From: Gigaspora rosea | Taxonomy: Eukaryota; Glomeromycota; Glomeromycetes; Diversisporales; Gigasporaceae | Direction of reading: 5' to 3' | Assembly (NCBI GenBank): GCA_003550325.1 | Contig: QKWP01000442.1 | Location: 248,435 to 312,434, forward strand | DNA length: 64,000 nucleotides | Shown: positions 1-11,755 of the stretch, one piece after another | How the letters are laid out: every line of letters starts with the position of its first letter | Position numbering within the stretch: the first letter of the stretch is position 1 | The notes under the pieces: generated by a model | The model's database searches: none | What the model saw: only the letters and a program-made list of their open reading frames with translations | What the model was told of the DNA's origin: nothing | Made by a program: the position numbers and the translations under genes

Positions 1-144
1 TTGCAATATGTGAATTTTATTTATTAGAAGTTTATTACTGTATATTTTAGGTGATTTTACAGATAAAATTTAAAGTTGAAACTAGTTGTACATTAATTTT
101 GAGTATATATATTGTAAAGTATAGTCATTAAAGAGAATAAAATC

Positions 145-558
145 ATGCCACGAATTTGCAGACATACATGCTCTGATAACCTAACTCCTAATGAAAATCT
201 TGAACAATTTTTAACAGGACACGTAGAATTTTTGCGAAGGAAAAAAAGGAGAATCGAAACTTTTTTTAGAGAAAATGGAATAACAAACGAAGATTTGGAA
301 ATAAAATTGAGAGCCTTAGAAACAATCATAGAAGAAAGGGATCATCTCAAAGAATGGATAAGACAGCTTCAAAACACCCAAAGGATTGTATCTCGATTGA
401 TAAGCGAACTTTATATTGAAAAAAGGCAATTTTTGGCTCGGATACAAGAGCTAGAACAAGAAAATACACAACTTCGTCATGATCTCGAGTATGAACAAGC
501 GATTAATGGAAGAACCATCAATAATTTTAGAAATCAAGTTAACATTCTTGAGAATTGA
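145..558 (+). CDS. Small coiled-coil protein, unknown function
   Basis: An intact 137-residue ORF that I do not recognise as a named family. The N-terminal 20 residues contain two Cys and two His (RICRHTC). A basic patch RRKKRR lies near residue 33. From about residue 45 to 125 the sequence is rich in E, L, R, Q and K with heptad-like spacing, including LQELEQENTQL-type segments, so a dimeric coiled coil is likely. The ATG is the first one in frame after an AT-rich leader, and a TATA-like stretch lies at about 101-112. No intron is needed to read it. Codon use is ordinary for AT-rich DNA. The basic patch followed by a leucine-rich helix resembles a bZIP layout, but the zipper spacing is not clean, so I do not call it one. 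Confidence 0.55.
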   Translation: MPRICRHTCSDNLTPNENLEQFLTGHVEFLRRKKRRIETFFRENGITNEDLEIKLRALETIIEERDHLKEWIRQLQNTQRIVSRLISELYIEKRQFLARIQELEQENTQLRHDLEYEQAINGRTINNFRNQVNILEN

Positions 559-1430
559 GAGAACATTTTTACCGCAGTATTAAACAACCAAGGTAAAATA
601 TGCAAAAGATTGTATTATTTTTATTTTCATTTATATAACATTAATGAATTAAACATTTAGGTCAAGTTATTCCAAGGTTGCGTAGACAAGAAGCTTTCAT
701 TTATAAGGAGGAAATAGCTAGTGATTAAATAAAAATATAAAGTGTTGTTAATCTTTTCAGTTAATTTTTTATAATAAAATTTTTTTATTCAGTCTCTCAG
801 TTGCGATTTTTTCATCATGTGAGACAAGATATTGTTAATTGAAGTGAACGGCCAATATCATCGGCTCTATTCACTAACTAATCTATTATTAAATAATTAT
901 TGTCGGCCAACATCATCAGCTCCACTAATAATAATAGACAGTCTTTGATTTCTTTGTAGAAAGTGTAAAGTGAATATATGAAATAGTCAAAAAGACAAAA
1001 TGTGATTATTACTCCCCTTGTTTAGTATGGTTCAAGTTCTAAAATGGTTTTCATTTGTTTTGGCATTGTTTTGATGTGGCAGCGTGGATTAAATATCTTG
1101 AAATGTACAATACACAGCTTCGACCGGTATTGAGAATTTAGAAAAGTTAGTGATATTTGCTGAATGGTTTGATTGAAAATCAAAATAAAGTTACTTTCCG
1201 GTTCATGCTTCATGTTCAATTATTCTTTAACATCTACGTTTGATTACAATATTACATTTAGGTCAGCCTCAAATTTTATTGCCAAAAAAGTTATCACTGT
1301 CATAAAAATAAAATTGACTCAATAAATCTCTTAGTTCCTTAACCCGATTCTGGCGGGCAGCAAGTTTTCTATGGTAGTATCCAAAGGGATGAATTAATAA
1401 AATACAAGTTAAGAAATCAAGTTAAAGAAT
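559..1430. other. Intergenic, with an imperfect 27-bp direct repeat
   Basis: No coding frame stands out. At about 846-880 and 903-930 there is a repeated phrase, GGCCAATATCATCGGCTC versus GGCCAACATCATCAGCTC. The left part, beginning AGATATTG, resembles the termini of the snapback elements at 12154 and 50421, so this may be a decayed relative. The rest is AT-rich and featureless to me. Confidence 0.3.
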
Positions 1431-3507
1431 ATAATTAGCTATGATACAGATTAAAGAATCAATATTGTAATACATGATAAGCCGTGTATAAAATCCAATC
1501 ATACAAAGTTAAAGAAAGTTGTGATACATAAATAACTGTGTGTAAAATCTAAAAAAAAAATACAAGTAAAGAAATCAAGTTAAAGAATATTGTGATACAT
1601 AAATAACCATGTGTAAAATCTAAAAAAAATACAAGTTAAGAAATCATATAATTATCATCTGTAAAATCTTACAAAGAAATCAATGTATGATACAGGTTAA
1701 TGAATCAATATTGTAATACATGATAAGCCATGTTAAAATCCAATTATACAAGTTAAAGAAAGTTGTGATACATAAATAACCAGTGTAAAATCTAAAAAGT
1801 ATCATAAAGAATGTTAAATATCTTACAAAGAAGTCAAAGCATGTAATACATGATAAGCCATGTGTAAAATCCAACCACTATACAAAGTTAAAGAAAGAAC
1901 TAATATTGTAATACATGATAAGCCGTGTGTAAAATCCAATCATACAAAGTTAAAGAAAGTTGTGATACATAACCATGTGTAAAATCTAAAAAAAAAAATA
2001 CAAGTAAAGAAATCAAGTTAAAGAATATTATGATACATAAATAACCGTGTGTAAAATCTAAAAAAAAAAACAAGTTAAAAATCAAGTTAAGAATATAATT
2101 AGCTATCTGTAAAATTTTACAAAGAAATCAAGGCATGATACAGGTTAATGAATCAATATTGTTATACATAATAAGCATAAAATTCAACCATACAAAGTTA
2201 AAGAAAGGACCAATATTGTAATACATGATAAGCTTTGTGTAAAATCCAATCATACAAAGTTAAAGAAAGTTGTGATACATAAATAACCGTGTGTAAAATC
2301 TAAAAAAAAATACAAGAAATCTAAAGAATATTGTGATACATAAATAACCGTGTGTAAAATCTAAAAAAAATACAAGTTAAGAAATCATATAATTAGCCAT
2401 CTGTAAAATTTTACAAAGAAATCAAGGCATGATACAGGTTAACGAATCAATATAGTAATACATAATAAGCCATGTGTAAAATACAATCATACAAGTTAAA
2501 GAAAGTTGTGATATATAAATAACTGGGTGTAAAATCTAAAAAGTATCATAAAGAATGTTGTAATACCTTACAAAGAAGTCAAAGCATATAATACATGATA
2601 AGCCGTGTGTAAAATCCAACCATACAAAGTTAAAGAAAGAACTAATATTGTAATACATTATACATAAATAACCGTGTGTAAAATCTAAAAAAAATACAAG
2701 TAAAGAAATTAAAAAGAAAGTTGTGATACATAAATAACCGTGTATAAAATCTAAAAAAAAATACAAGTAAAGAAATCAAGTTAAAGAATATTGTGATACA
2801 TAAATAACCGTGTGTAAAATCTAAAAAAAATACAAGTTAAGAAATCATATAATTAGCCATCTGTAAAATCTTACAAAGAAATCAAGGCATGATACAGGTT
2901 AACGAATCAATATAGTAATACATGATAAGCTGTGTGTAAAATACAATCATGCAAGTTAAAGAAAGTTGTGATAATAAATAACCGGGTGTAAAATCTAAAA
3001 AGTATCATAAAGAATGTTGTAATACCTTACAAAGAAGTCAAAGCATATAATACATGATAAGCCGTGTGTAAAATCCAACCATACAAAGTTAAAGAAAGAA
3101 CTAATATTGTAATACATTATACATAAATAACCGTGTGTAAAATCTAAAAAAAATACAAGTAAAGAAATTAAAAAGAAAGTTGTGATACATAAATAACCGT
3201 GTATAAAATCTAAAAAAAAATACAAGTAAAGAAATCAAGTTAAAGAATATTGTGATACATAAATAACCGTGTGTAAAATCTAAAAAAAAAAAAAATACAA
3301 GTTAAGAAATCAAGTTAAAGAATATAATTAGCTATGATACAGGTTAATGAATCAATATTGTAATACATAATAAGCGTAAAATTCAACCATACAAAGTTAA
3401 AGAAAGAATACATAAATAACCGTGTGTAAAATCTAAAAAAATACAAGTTAATTAGCCATCTGCAATCATTCAAAGTTAAAGAATGTTGTGATACATAAAT
3501 AGCCGTC

Positions 3508-3644
3508 CAATACTTGATCAGACTTTATCAGTTAGCTAGTACATGTTACGATTATAATCCAACATCATTTTTTATAATAAAAAATGATGTTGGATTATAA
3601 TCGTAACATGTACTAGCTGACTAATAAAGTCTGATCAAGTATTG
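3508..3644. mobile_element. 137-bp near-perfect hairpin element
   Basis: Left arm begins CAATACTTGATCAGACTTTA and the right arm ends with its reverse complement. The arms pair almost throughout, closing on a short AT loop near 3573-3580 (ATTTTTTATAATAAAAAAT). It interrupts the minisatellite. It has no coding capacity, so it is a snapback or MITE-like element, with no clear target duplication. Confidence 0.75.
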
Positions 3645-4688
3645 TAAAATAATTTTTTTATGTATTTCACACCGTGTGTAAAATCAGTTGTGTAACAACA
3701 ACGTTCCCTCCTGTTGTCTTACAAAGAAATAAAAGCATGTAATACATGATAAGCCATGTGTAAATCTAATCATACAAGTTAAAGAAAGTTGTGATACATA
3801 AATAACCGGGTGTAAAATCTAAAAAAAAATACAAGTTATAAAGAAATCAAGGCATAATACAGGTATAAAATCCAATCATACAAAGTTAAAGAACCAATAT
3901 TGTAATACATGATAAACCGCCAATCATACAAAGTTAAAGAAAGTTGTGATACATAAATAACCATGTGTAAAATCAAAAAAAAAAATACAAGAAATCAAGT
4001 TAAAGAATATTGTGAAACATGATTAGTTATTTGTAAAATCTTACAGGTTAAAGAAAGTTGTGATACATAAATAACCGTGTGTGAAATCAAGTTAAAAAAT
4101 ATTGTGATACATAATTAGTCATTTGTAAAATCTTACAAAGAAATCAAGGCAGGTTAAAGAACCAATCATACAAGTTGTGATACATAAATAACCGTGTGTA
4201 AAATCTAAAATCTTACAAAGAAATCAAGGCATGATACAGGTTAAAGAACCAATAATATAAAGTTAAAGAAAGTTGTGATACATAAATAACTGTGTGTAAA
4301 ATCTAAAAAAAAAATAAAAAAATACAAGTTAAGAAATTAAGTTAAAGAATATTGTGATACATAATTAGCTATCTGTTACCATGTGTAAAATCTAAAAAAA
4401 AATACAAAGAAATTATCATACAAAGTTAAGTTGTAATATATAAATAACCATGTATAAAATCTAAAAAAGGTAAAGAATATTGTGATACATAATTAGCCAT
4501 CAGTAAAATCTTACAAAGAAAGCATGTGTTACATGATAAGCTATTTGTAAAATCTAATCATACAAAGTTGTGATCCATAAATAATCATGTGTAAAATCTA
4601 AAAAAAATACAAGCTAAGAAATCAAGCTAAAGAATATTGTAATACATAATTAGCCATCAGTAAAATCTTACAAAGAAATTAAGGCATT

Positions 4689-4963
4689 CCGTAAATTATT
4701 GAAATAGCGGGCATCTGCGTTATTTCGAGATAAAGTATTAATTCTATTATTAATATTATAAAAAGGTCGAATGAATAAGTATCGAGTAAATATCAGATAC
4801 AAGACTTATGATATGCTACCGATATGCTATAATATTTAGTAATAAATTAGGTATACATCAGGAGTTTTGTATTCTGGGACGCGCATGAGTATTATTTCGA
4901 AGCCACCTATGCTATTTTTAGGATGCATGATTTTTGAATAACGCCCCTGACCAGAATTTACGG
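4689..4963. mobile_element. 275-bp MITE with CCGTAAATT termini
   Basis: Begins CCGTAAATTATTG and ends CAGAATTTACGG, giving a 9-10 bp terminal inverted repeat. It interrupts a minisatellite unit whose uninterrupted form elsewhere reads GGCATAATACAGG (line near 3851). Here the unit is split as GGCATT / TAATACAGG, consistent with a TA duplication of which one copy has mutated. This suggests a Tc1/mariner-type MITE. No coding frame. Confidence 0.6.
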
Positions 4964-5160
4964 TAATACAGGCTAAAGAACCAATATTGTCATACAAAGT
5001 TAAGAATGTTGTGATACATAAATAACCATGTGTAAAATCTAAAAAAGTTAAAAAATATTGTATTACATGTTGTGATACATAAATAACAATGTGTAAAATC
5101 TAAAAAAGAATGTTGTGATATATAATTAGCCGTCTGTAAAGAAATCAAGTTAAAGAACTA

Positions 5161-5329
5161 AAAAAAAATTAATGCTTTAACTTTCATAGCACATATCTCG
5201 ATGGATTTTAAGGCTATATTGATGGTGGTTTAATATTCAAAAGAAAGAAAGCTTAAATATTAAACCATCAAGATAGCTTTAAAATCCATCGAGATATGAG
5301 CTGTGAAAATTAAGGCATTGATTTTTTTT
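5161..5329. mobile_element. 169-bp hairpin element
   Basis: Imperfect palindrome. The left arm contains CATATCTCGATGGATTTTA and the right arm TAAAATCCATCGAGATATG. The outer ends are poly-A on the left and poly-T on the right. The loop, near 5238-5253, is AAAGAAAG-rich. Sits at the right boundary of the minisatellite. No ORF. Confidence 0.7.
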
Positions 5330-5775
5330 CAAATGTAGATTAGCAGATATTAAATTAACTAAATGAATATCTATTAGAGATGTGACCCAATCAAAAAAAA
5401 ACTAATAATAAAAATTAAATACTGATAAATTTGATATTGAAGCTTAAATATAATATATCTTTATTATTGTAAATAAAATTTTAGCAACAATTACATAGGA
5501 TAGTTTTATCGGTTAATTTCGTGACAGTTAGTAAGAATTTATATATGCATATTAAATCCATTTAACATTATGGAAAATGGGCATGAGATCATTAATCTTC
5601 AAAACTAATGTGTCTTAATTAAAAATTCTAAATATTTTAAAATTAACTTATCTAAACTCATAAACATAACATTCTTAACTATTCTTAACTACTATTATTA
5701 TCTAATAGAAATCAATATTGTTAGTATATATTTTTGTATGTAAATGTAAATTTTTGGTTTACTTACTTAATCACG
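5330..5775. other. Intergenic AT-rich stretch
   Basis: Nothing beyond AT-rich sequence. It forms the 3' flank of the minus-strand gene that ends at 5776. Confidence 0.4.
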
Positions 5776-6333
5776 CTATTTCTTACAATAACAATTTTTA
5801 CATTTTTCAACAAATGCCTCAAAAACTGTTTCAACTTCTTTATCTTTACTTTCACAAAAATAATTAACTGTATAGCCCAAGCCAATTAGATGATTGCGAC
5901 AAAATTCTAGTAGAATTTTTTTTTTCTAAAAGATCAAACAAATTAAACATATTTTTATGAAATTTTTTTTTTCGAGTGAATTCATTGTTACTAAAATTTG
6001 GAATAGTTGGTTTAATTATTTCGCTAATAAGTTGTTTTTGAGCACTTTGATATTCTTCATTTTTCAATTTATTATAGATAATAATTGAATAGTCAAATCT
6101 AATTAAAAATTCTTCTAAATCTAAATCAACCAGATGTTGCTTTTTTTTAGTAAAAAAATTGCACAATTGATTTGACCAAATGTTTGAGATTTCGCCGGTA
6201 GTAGCTTCTTCATTGGTGTTAGTTGAAGTAATTGGAATATGTGAAAGTAAGACTAAAGGAAGTTCTCCTTTTATTTGTCTAATAAAAGTTTTTGTCTGTT
6301 TTTTTTGTTTACTGCATCACTATCGTCACTCAT
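5776..6333 (-). CDS. About 185-residue protein, unknown; two homopolymer frameshifts
   Basis: Read on the minus strand, an ATG at 6333 starts MSDDSDAVNKK. The reading then slips in an A8 run near 6300 (one A short) and continues through a long open stretch containing LPLVLLSHIPITST and QKQLISEIIKPTIPN. It slips back in an A10 run near 5925 (one A too many). It then ends with a Cys-rich tail, EKCKNCYCKK, and TAG at 5776-5778. Correcting only these two runs gives one continuous frame, so the breaks look like sequencing errors or very recent decay. No family recognised. The uncorrected frame covers only 5864-6166. Confidence refers to the gene being real. Confidence 0.5.
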
Positions 6334-6419
6334 AGTTACTAATAAGAAAAGATAATCAACTATGAAATTTACATATAAATATAAATTTCATAATGATGAT
6401 CTTCACCTTTTCTTATTAG
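6333..6419. repeat. Inverted repeat just upstream of the minus-strand gene
   Basis: CTAATAAGAAAAG at the left is answered by CTTTTCTTATTAG at the right, with a partly paired interior (GAAATTTACATATAAA / TATAAATTTC). It lies directly upstream of the start codon at 6333, so it could be a small snapback element or a promoter hairpin. Confidence 0.6.
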
Positions 6420-7675
6420 CGTTAGGTAGTGCAGTAGTAATTTAATGCAGCTAAAGATCACATGGATTGGCATATGTGATGCTACTGTAGCAGGTTTTCA
6501 TTGTGATTGGCCAATTTCTGCAGATCATCTCGTGATATAGTAAAATTTTAATCTTTATGTATAAAAATAACTAGATCTATAATAAAATTAATACTGGCAG
6601 AAGTATGAACAAATCAATAAATTAAGGCTATTTTGTAAAATTATTTTTAATAAGGCACAGACCCAACATGATTTTTATGTAAGAACCCACGACCCCCAGC
6701 CATTATTTCAGCAAAAAATCTTTTATAATTTCAATTAAAACCATTTCAGGCATATACAAAAGTTCAAGTTGATTGTCAAAAGTTCCATAAACAATTGGCT
6801 CATAAGGCTTAGTATACAAATATGAATGTTTCGACCATCTGCTCCTATAAAAAATTGATAAAATCAGTTCGAACTTCTATGCATCAATTTGAGAAAGTAA
6901 AAATACTTAACAGCAAAATCATAATTACAATAAAGGCCTCAATAATAAATATAAAAAACAAAATAATATTGCAAATACGAAACTTCTTGTGCAATTTTAT
7001 CACACCTTGAAAATGTGAAAACGATTTATACCTTTCTTCTCGAAGAATTTCTTTCATATTCATTTTCGAGATTTCAAATTTTTATGAATTTTTTAATTTT
7101 TAAGTTTTTTAGTTATTATAATCTTGTAGTCCTGAACCTCTAAAGTCATTTACTATATATATATTCATTTCACGTCAGCGCTTATATTATAATATAAATT
7201 ATATGAATTAACTTTTTCATAGAATACTGTATATAAACTTCAGTGTTTCATTTGATGCTTGTAAAATAGGTAATACGAATAACCACGGCGAAGATGATCG
7301 AACAAAGCCTTTTCAATAGCGTGAAGAATTGAATATTTCCTTTATTTATTCTAATTAGTAGATTAATTTCCGTTTATATTACAACTTTTTTAAATCTTAT
7401 TGAGTAGTATTTATAGTTTTTCACATATTCATATACTGAAAAAATTTAATTAAAAAATACGCGCGTATTAATTGTATAACAGATCAGCACTATATACACA
7501 AAAAATATTATTAATCATACTTATCTTGGAGTTTCATTTTAATGCTTTGCAAAATAGGTAATACAAATAACCGTGGCAAAGATAGCATAAATTAAAACAA
7601 AATTGTTTTAATTATTTCCTTATTTGAACAAGTTCATTTACAAAAAATGTATTAAAAGAATCATGTAAAATCTAG
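6420..7675. other. Intergenic stretch
   Basis: AT-rich with no convincing coding frame. A 62-codon plus-strand ORF at 6822-7010 has low complexity and no context, so I do not call it. A short phrase GCAAAATAGGTAATACAAATAACC near 7549 repeats one near 7263 (TAAAATAGGTAATACGAATAACC), each followed by a run of similar sequence, so a diverged direct repeat of about 40 bp is present. Confidence 0.35.
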
Positions 7676-9223
7676 TTTTCAAAATCGACTAAAAATTACA
7701 ATTACAAAATATCAAGTAAAAACAGTTTAAAGCTTTTAGCATTATTGCTAAGAATAGCCTATACAGCAATCTCTTATTTTATTTTTCTTTTGCTGAAAAT
7801 TATTTATACAATTTTTCTGACTTTTATTTTTTTAACATCCATAATCATTGCTACTTTGATTTTTGCATCTTCAATTTTAATATTGAATATAATTCCAATT
7901 CCACCTATCTTGTTGTTCCCTGGTATCATTGTCAGATTTTCCATATTATTTACGTGTACTATCCACAAATCTGAATCCATTTGCTCAGATAATACGATGA
8001 AAATTAGACGTTCATCGGAACAAAAATTAATTCTGCCTATTTTCGTAGAAAATATCTCCAAACTTCATTTATCGGCATTATCTAGAAACAAAATAATTTT
8101 TAATTCTGGATTTATGCCTCTTTCTTACTTCAATATGATTTCCTCTTTTTTATTTAAAATAAACATAAAAAATTTTTTTGACAATTTAAATATCAATATT
8201 TATAAAAAGACTGATGAAAATTTTCAGTTTAATCCTAATCACATTGTTAAAAATATAGAAGATGATAATATCAAGCTATATGATCCAGAGATAAAACAAA
8301 ATTTAACCATTCTATTCGATCATCTTCAATATTGCTATTTGTATAAAAAGACATACTCTAAGCTATTTTACTATCGATCAAATAGAACGATTAATGATAG
8401 TTTATTTCAATCTATCAAGTTTGAAGTTTATATAATAAAAGAAGGAGTAAATTCACTCTCTATTCACCACTATTGTCAATTTTATGAATCCTTTTTGCCA
8501 AAACCAACTGATTACCATATATATTTGCATTACGGTGATTACTCTTATTCGGACATAGAAATTTTATATTCCAAACTTTAATCTTCTTTACAAACACCAG
8601 AAACGAATGATGCATCTGATCTATTTAACTTCGCTTCTAGAATGAGTAAAATCTATTATTCAGAAAAAGTCCAGGAGGTCAATTATGATAACAAAGATCA
8701 AGTATTTAGTCTGTTTAATCTTCTTTACAAACACCAGAAACGAATGATGCATCTGATCTATTTAACTTCGCTTCTAGAATGAGTAAAATCTATTATTCAG
8801 AAAAAGTCCAGGAGGTCAATTATGATAACAAAGATCAAGTATTTAGTCTGAAATATTATTATACACCTACCGAAACTATAAAGGTACATGGTAAAAAATA
8901 TTGCTATTTTTAATTGGCCAAATCTCATAAGTTTACATGATTTAGACTCATAACAAAAACTCAGAAAACAATCTAGAAAAAGATATAGATCAATTCTTAC
9001 AAATTTTTGAGGAAGAAATAGATTTTGAGAGAAGTGAAATAATCAGAGACTTTAGTAGATTGAAAACTGAATTAAAAAATATATGCAATCAACACTATGA
9101 ATTATTAGAAGATTTTGAAATTCAAGTATGGGAAGAATCCGGAATAAAAAATGTTTCTTATTCTAGACTAAATAAACCAGTATATTCAGGTAGACTTCCA
9201 AATTTAAAAATGAATCAATCTTA
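7676..9223 (+). pseudogene. Membrane protein gene, broken; unknown family
   Basis: Open from 7676 with no in-frame ATG before the hydrophobic segments, so the true start is probably in an unseen upstream exon. Two to three membrane helices lie at about residues 10-70 counted from 7745 (LLLKIIYTIFLTF, IIIATLIFASSILIL, ILLFPGIIVRFSIL). A soluble region of about 200 residues follows, rich in Asn, Tyr and Phe. A TAA at 8579-8581 interrupts the frame. The same frame continues as SSLQTPETNDASDLFNF, is shifted by an exact 137-bp tandem duplication, and goes on to 8911. A further in-frame tail starts near 8954 after a one-base shift (NKNSENNLEKD...) and ends at TAA 9221-9223. It therefore appears to be a decayed gene of about 480 codons. 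The lysine/glutamate-rich tail may be coiled coil. Confidence 0.5.
8577..8850. repeat. Exact 137-bp tandem duplication within a coding region
   Basis: The copies 8577-8713 and 8714-8850 are identical by eye and begin TTTAATCTTCTTTACAAACA. Since 137 is not a multiple of three, the second copy shifts the reading frame. Identity implies a recent event or an assembly artefact. Confidence 0.9.
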
Positions 9224-9459
9224 AAAGTCAATTTAAGAAATATAATAGTTGTTATGAAATAATTCATTATTTATTAGTATTTATAATTCATAACTTTAAT
9301 TATCTTTTAAAAAATTAAATAGTTTGAGAGACATGCACTTATCTTCTACTACATAATGTTCCATTTCATCGAACATATCGAACATTAGAAATATTTGTGA
9401 TCTGTAGAAACTATTATTCAGATTAGATGTTATATTATTCTTTTGGGTTTTGCTATTGT
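9224..9459. other. Intergenic spacer
   Basis: No feature seen between the broken membrane gene and the foldback element. Confidence 0.3.
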
Positions 9460-10017
9460 TCATTTTTGCGATAGCAATAAAATATTCTTGATCTAGTGTA
9501 TATTATTAATATAGTTCTTTAAGAGGAAATTTTCATAACTAATCACAAATTTAGGAAGATTTAGCTTCTTACTAGCACTATTAAAGTTTTTTGATGATGG
9601 AGTATAGAAAATTACTAATTGGGATCTTTGCTATTAAAATGACCCTCCGAGGCTATATTGATTTTGTGGATAAAAATTAAATTTGCTAGCTATCTAGTAA
9701 TCTAATTTGAATCAACTTTTTTTATTTTGTAAATCTCAATAAAATCTACGAATAAAAAAAATTTCATTCAAATTGGATAACTAGATGCCTGGCAAATTTA
9801 ATTTTTATTCACAAAATCAACATAGCCTCGGAGGGTCATTTTGATAGCAAAGATCTCAATTGTTCATACTTGTCAAAAAACCTTACTAAAGCCTCGTTAA
9901 ATTGCTAGTAAGAAACTAAATCTGCCTAAATTTGTGATTTCATGAAAATTTCCTCTTAGCGACTTATATTATTAATCATATACACTAGAGAATATTTTGT
10001 CGCTATTGCAAAAATGA
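9460..10017. mobile_element. 558-bp foldback element
   Basis: A long imperfect palindrome. Outer left TTCATTTTTGCGATAGCAAT pairs with outer right ATTGCAAAAATGA preceded by TGTCGCT. Inner left CCTCCGAGGCTATATTGATT pairs with AATCAACATAGCCTCGGAGG. The centre lies near 9735 in a T-rich loop. Arms are about 270 bp with scattered mismatches and no ORF. It is probably a non-autonomous foldback element. Confidence 0.8.
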
Positions 10018-11160
10018 TTTTAGCAAAGTAATCTTTTAAAATGAGCTTTATAGCAACAATTTGAGAATTTACAAGTCTGGTTAGATGACGAGGCTCAATC
10101 ACTTTTTCACTTTATCACGGGAATTCTTTGGTATGAGATGACTGGAGCTGATAGTATTTGATAAGTTCCTGAGATTTTTTCGTTATTCAGAATTGTTGGT
10201 GAAATTTTTATAGCAATTCTCTCTTGAGTTATTCATCATTGAGCATTAGTTAGTCAATTTTTATTTATTTATTACTCTCGAATTAATCATTTATCTTGTA
10301 AATATTAAACATTTATATTTGAAAGAATTTTATTGCAACAATTCTTTTCCAAAAATTTTTAATTAAAAGAACAATTTTGAATTAATATTTATAAAAATAA
10401 TTGAATAATAAAATTTCCTAGTAGTTCTTGTGAATAGTGAAATTGGTTTTACCTTTCTTTCAAAATAAAAAAATTCGATGTGTATAACTAATAATCTGTT
10501 TTTTAGTAAAAAATATTATTAGAATACTTGCGTCATCATTATCACCTAACAAAGAACATAGCCAGAATAGTCAATGGATACATGCTTCAATGCTAGAGTA
10601 TATTCTATTCACCAACTTCCCAAACGCACGCTTTCTAGTATTTTAGTACAGAAAGGTCCTCTCTAACGCAGACAGGGCCAATACTACAGGAACATTGATA
10701 ACTGATAGAGGAGAATGTTCAACCAAATGGTTGGCCCGATACGCTTTCAATACTCTATCAGATTTCATTGCACTGATGTGGCAGCGTAACTTTGGATAAA
10801 CTATAACTCGACAAGTAATCAATGCGAAAACTTACCCTGTATAGTTTTTCTGCTTTTACGAAGTAAAATTTTGGTAAACGTCTTAAATATTATAAAAGAG
10901 TATTAAATTTGAATCTGAATATCTGAGATAATTTATGTCATTCATAATTACTATTCATAACATTCGTAACATGCATAAGTAAGGTTGGGTTGTCACACTT
11001 ACCTTTAAACTATTTAAGATTTTTTTATTCCTTTTTATTATTAATTATCGACTCCTATACAATCTTTTAAGTATAAAAACCGGTTTATATTGCTGAAAAT
11101 TATATTAAACATAACCTTTGTTATGGTATTAAGTCACCTCAATTGTTCTTACATTTCACA
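10018..11160. other. Intergenic stretch with no gene seen
   Basis: A somewhat less AT-rich patch at about 10555-10800 (CTCTCTAACGCAGACAGGGCC, then TGATGTGGCAGCGT) shares the 14-mer TGATGTGGCAGCGT with about 1073. I cannot assign it to a known element. The rest is AT-rich. Confidence 0.3.
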
Positions 11161-11164
11161 ATGA

Positions 11165-11250
11165 ATAGTGCCGAATTTATTATTTAAAAAAAATATATAT
11201 TTTTTATATTTTATAAAAAAATTAAAAAAATAAATTCGGTATTTAATTAT
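11165..11250. repeat. Inverted repeat around an AT-rich core
   Basis: GCCGAATTTATTATTTA at the left and AATAAATTCGGTATTTA at the right flank an A/T-only core. Probably a small hairpin element. Confidence 0.5.
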
Positions 11251-11263
11251 TTATATTGCATTG

Positions 11264-11565
11264 TAATACAAAGAGAACAAAGCACTGTTCTAATACGCAT
11301 ACTAAGCCTCCAAAATGCTGCGTGATAATGCATATTTGCAAAAAATTGGAAATTTTCTTTTTTCTTTTTTTGAATAAACAAGTTATTTTTTTATAATTCA
11401 CACACTTAATTGCATTGCAGTAAATACAGAATTATAAAGAACAAAGTATGCTCTAATACGCATGCTAAGCCTCAAAAATGCTTTGTGATAATGCATATTA
11501 GTAAAAATCAGGTCTCGAGTAAAGAAAACAATTTCTCTATTTTTTTTGAATTATAAACAAGTTTT
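11264..11565. repeat. Two diverged direct repeats of about 140 bp
   Basis: Copy 1 (about 11264-11400) and copy 2 (about 11410-11565) share CTAATACGCATACTAAGCCT / CTAATACGCATGCTAAGCCT, then AAATGCT, GTGATAATGCATAT and a T-rich stretch ending ATAAACAAGTT. No coding content. Confidence 0.7.
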
Positions 11566-11755
11566 TCTTACTGTGAGGAGATTATGCACGAAAATAAGTT
11601 ATACAGAAGTAGGATTTCAATAAATTTATTTAAAATCGATAGAAGTACCTTTTAGACTGTAAAATCACATTTTCTTAAAATTAAATTACAAAATAGATTT
11701 CTTCAATATCTTTTGCCTTGCAACATTTTTATTTGTTTGCTATTTAATTAATGAT

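Larger units (their letters stand above)
1430..5160. repeat. Large AT-rich minisatellite with about 70-bp units
   Basis: Dozens of diverged units carry the phrases GATACATAAATAACCGTG, TGTAAAATCTAAAAAA, ACAAGTTAAGAAATCAAG and AAAGAATATTGTG. Units vary by deletion and by poly-A length. A higher-order duplication is visible: about 2536-2766 recurs exactly at 2995-3225, an offset of 459 bp. Three foreign pieces sit inside the array, at 3508-3644, 4689-4963 and at its right edge 5161-5329. The minus-strand ORFs here, rich in F, L and Y, are by-products of the repeat and are not genes. Confidence 0.9.

Noticed and set aside
1430-5160. CRISPR-like array
   Set aside because: Repeat units abut without unique spacers, and the context is eukaryotic.
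7804-8061. 85-codon minus-strand ORF
   Set aside because: Antisense shadow of the membrane-protein gene.
10555-10800. Possible gene or element in a less AT-rich patch
   Set aside because: No open frame, no terminal repeats; shares only a 14-mer with position 1073.
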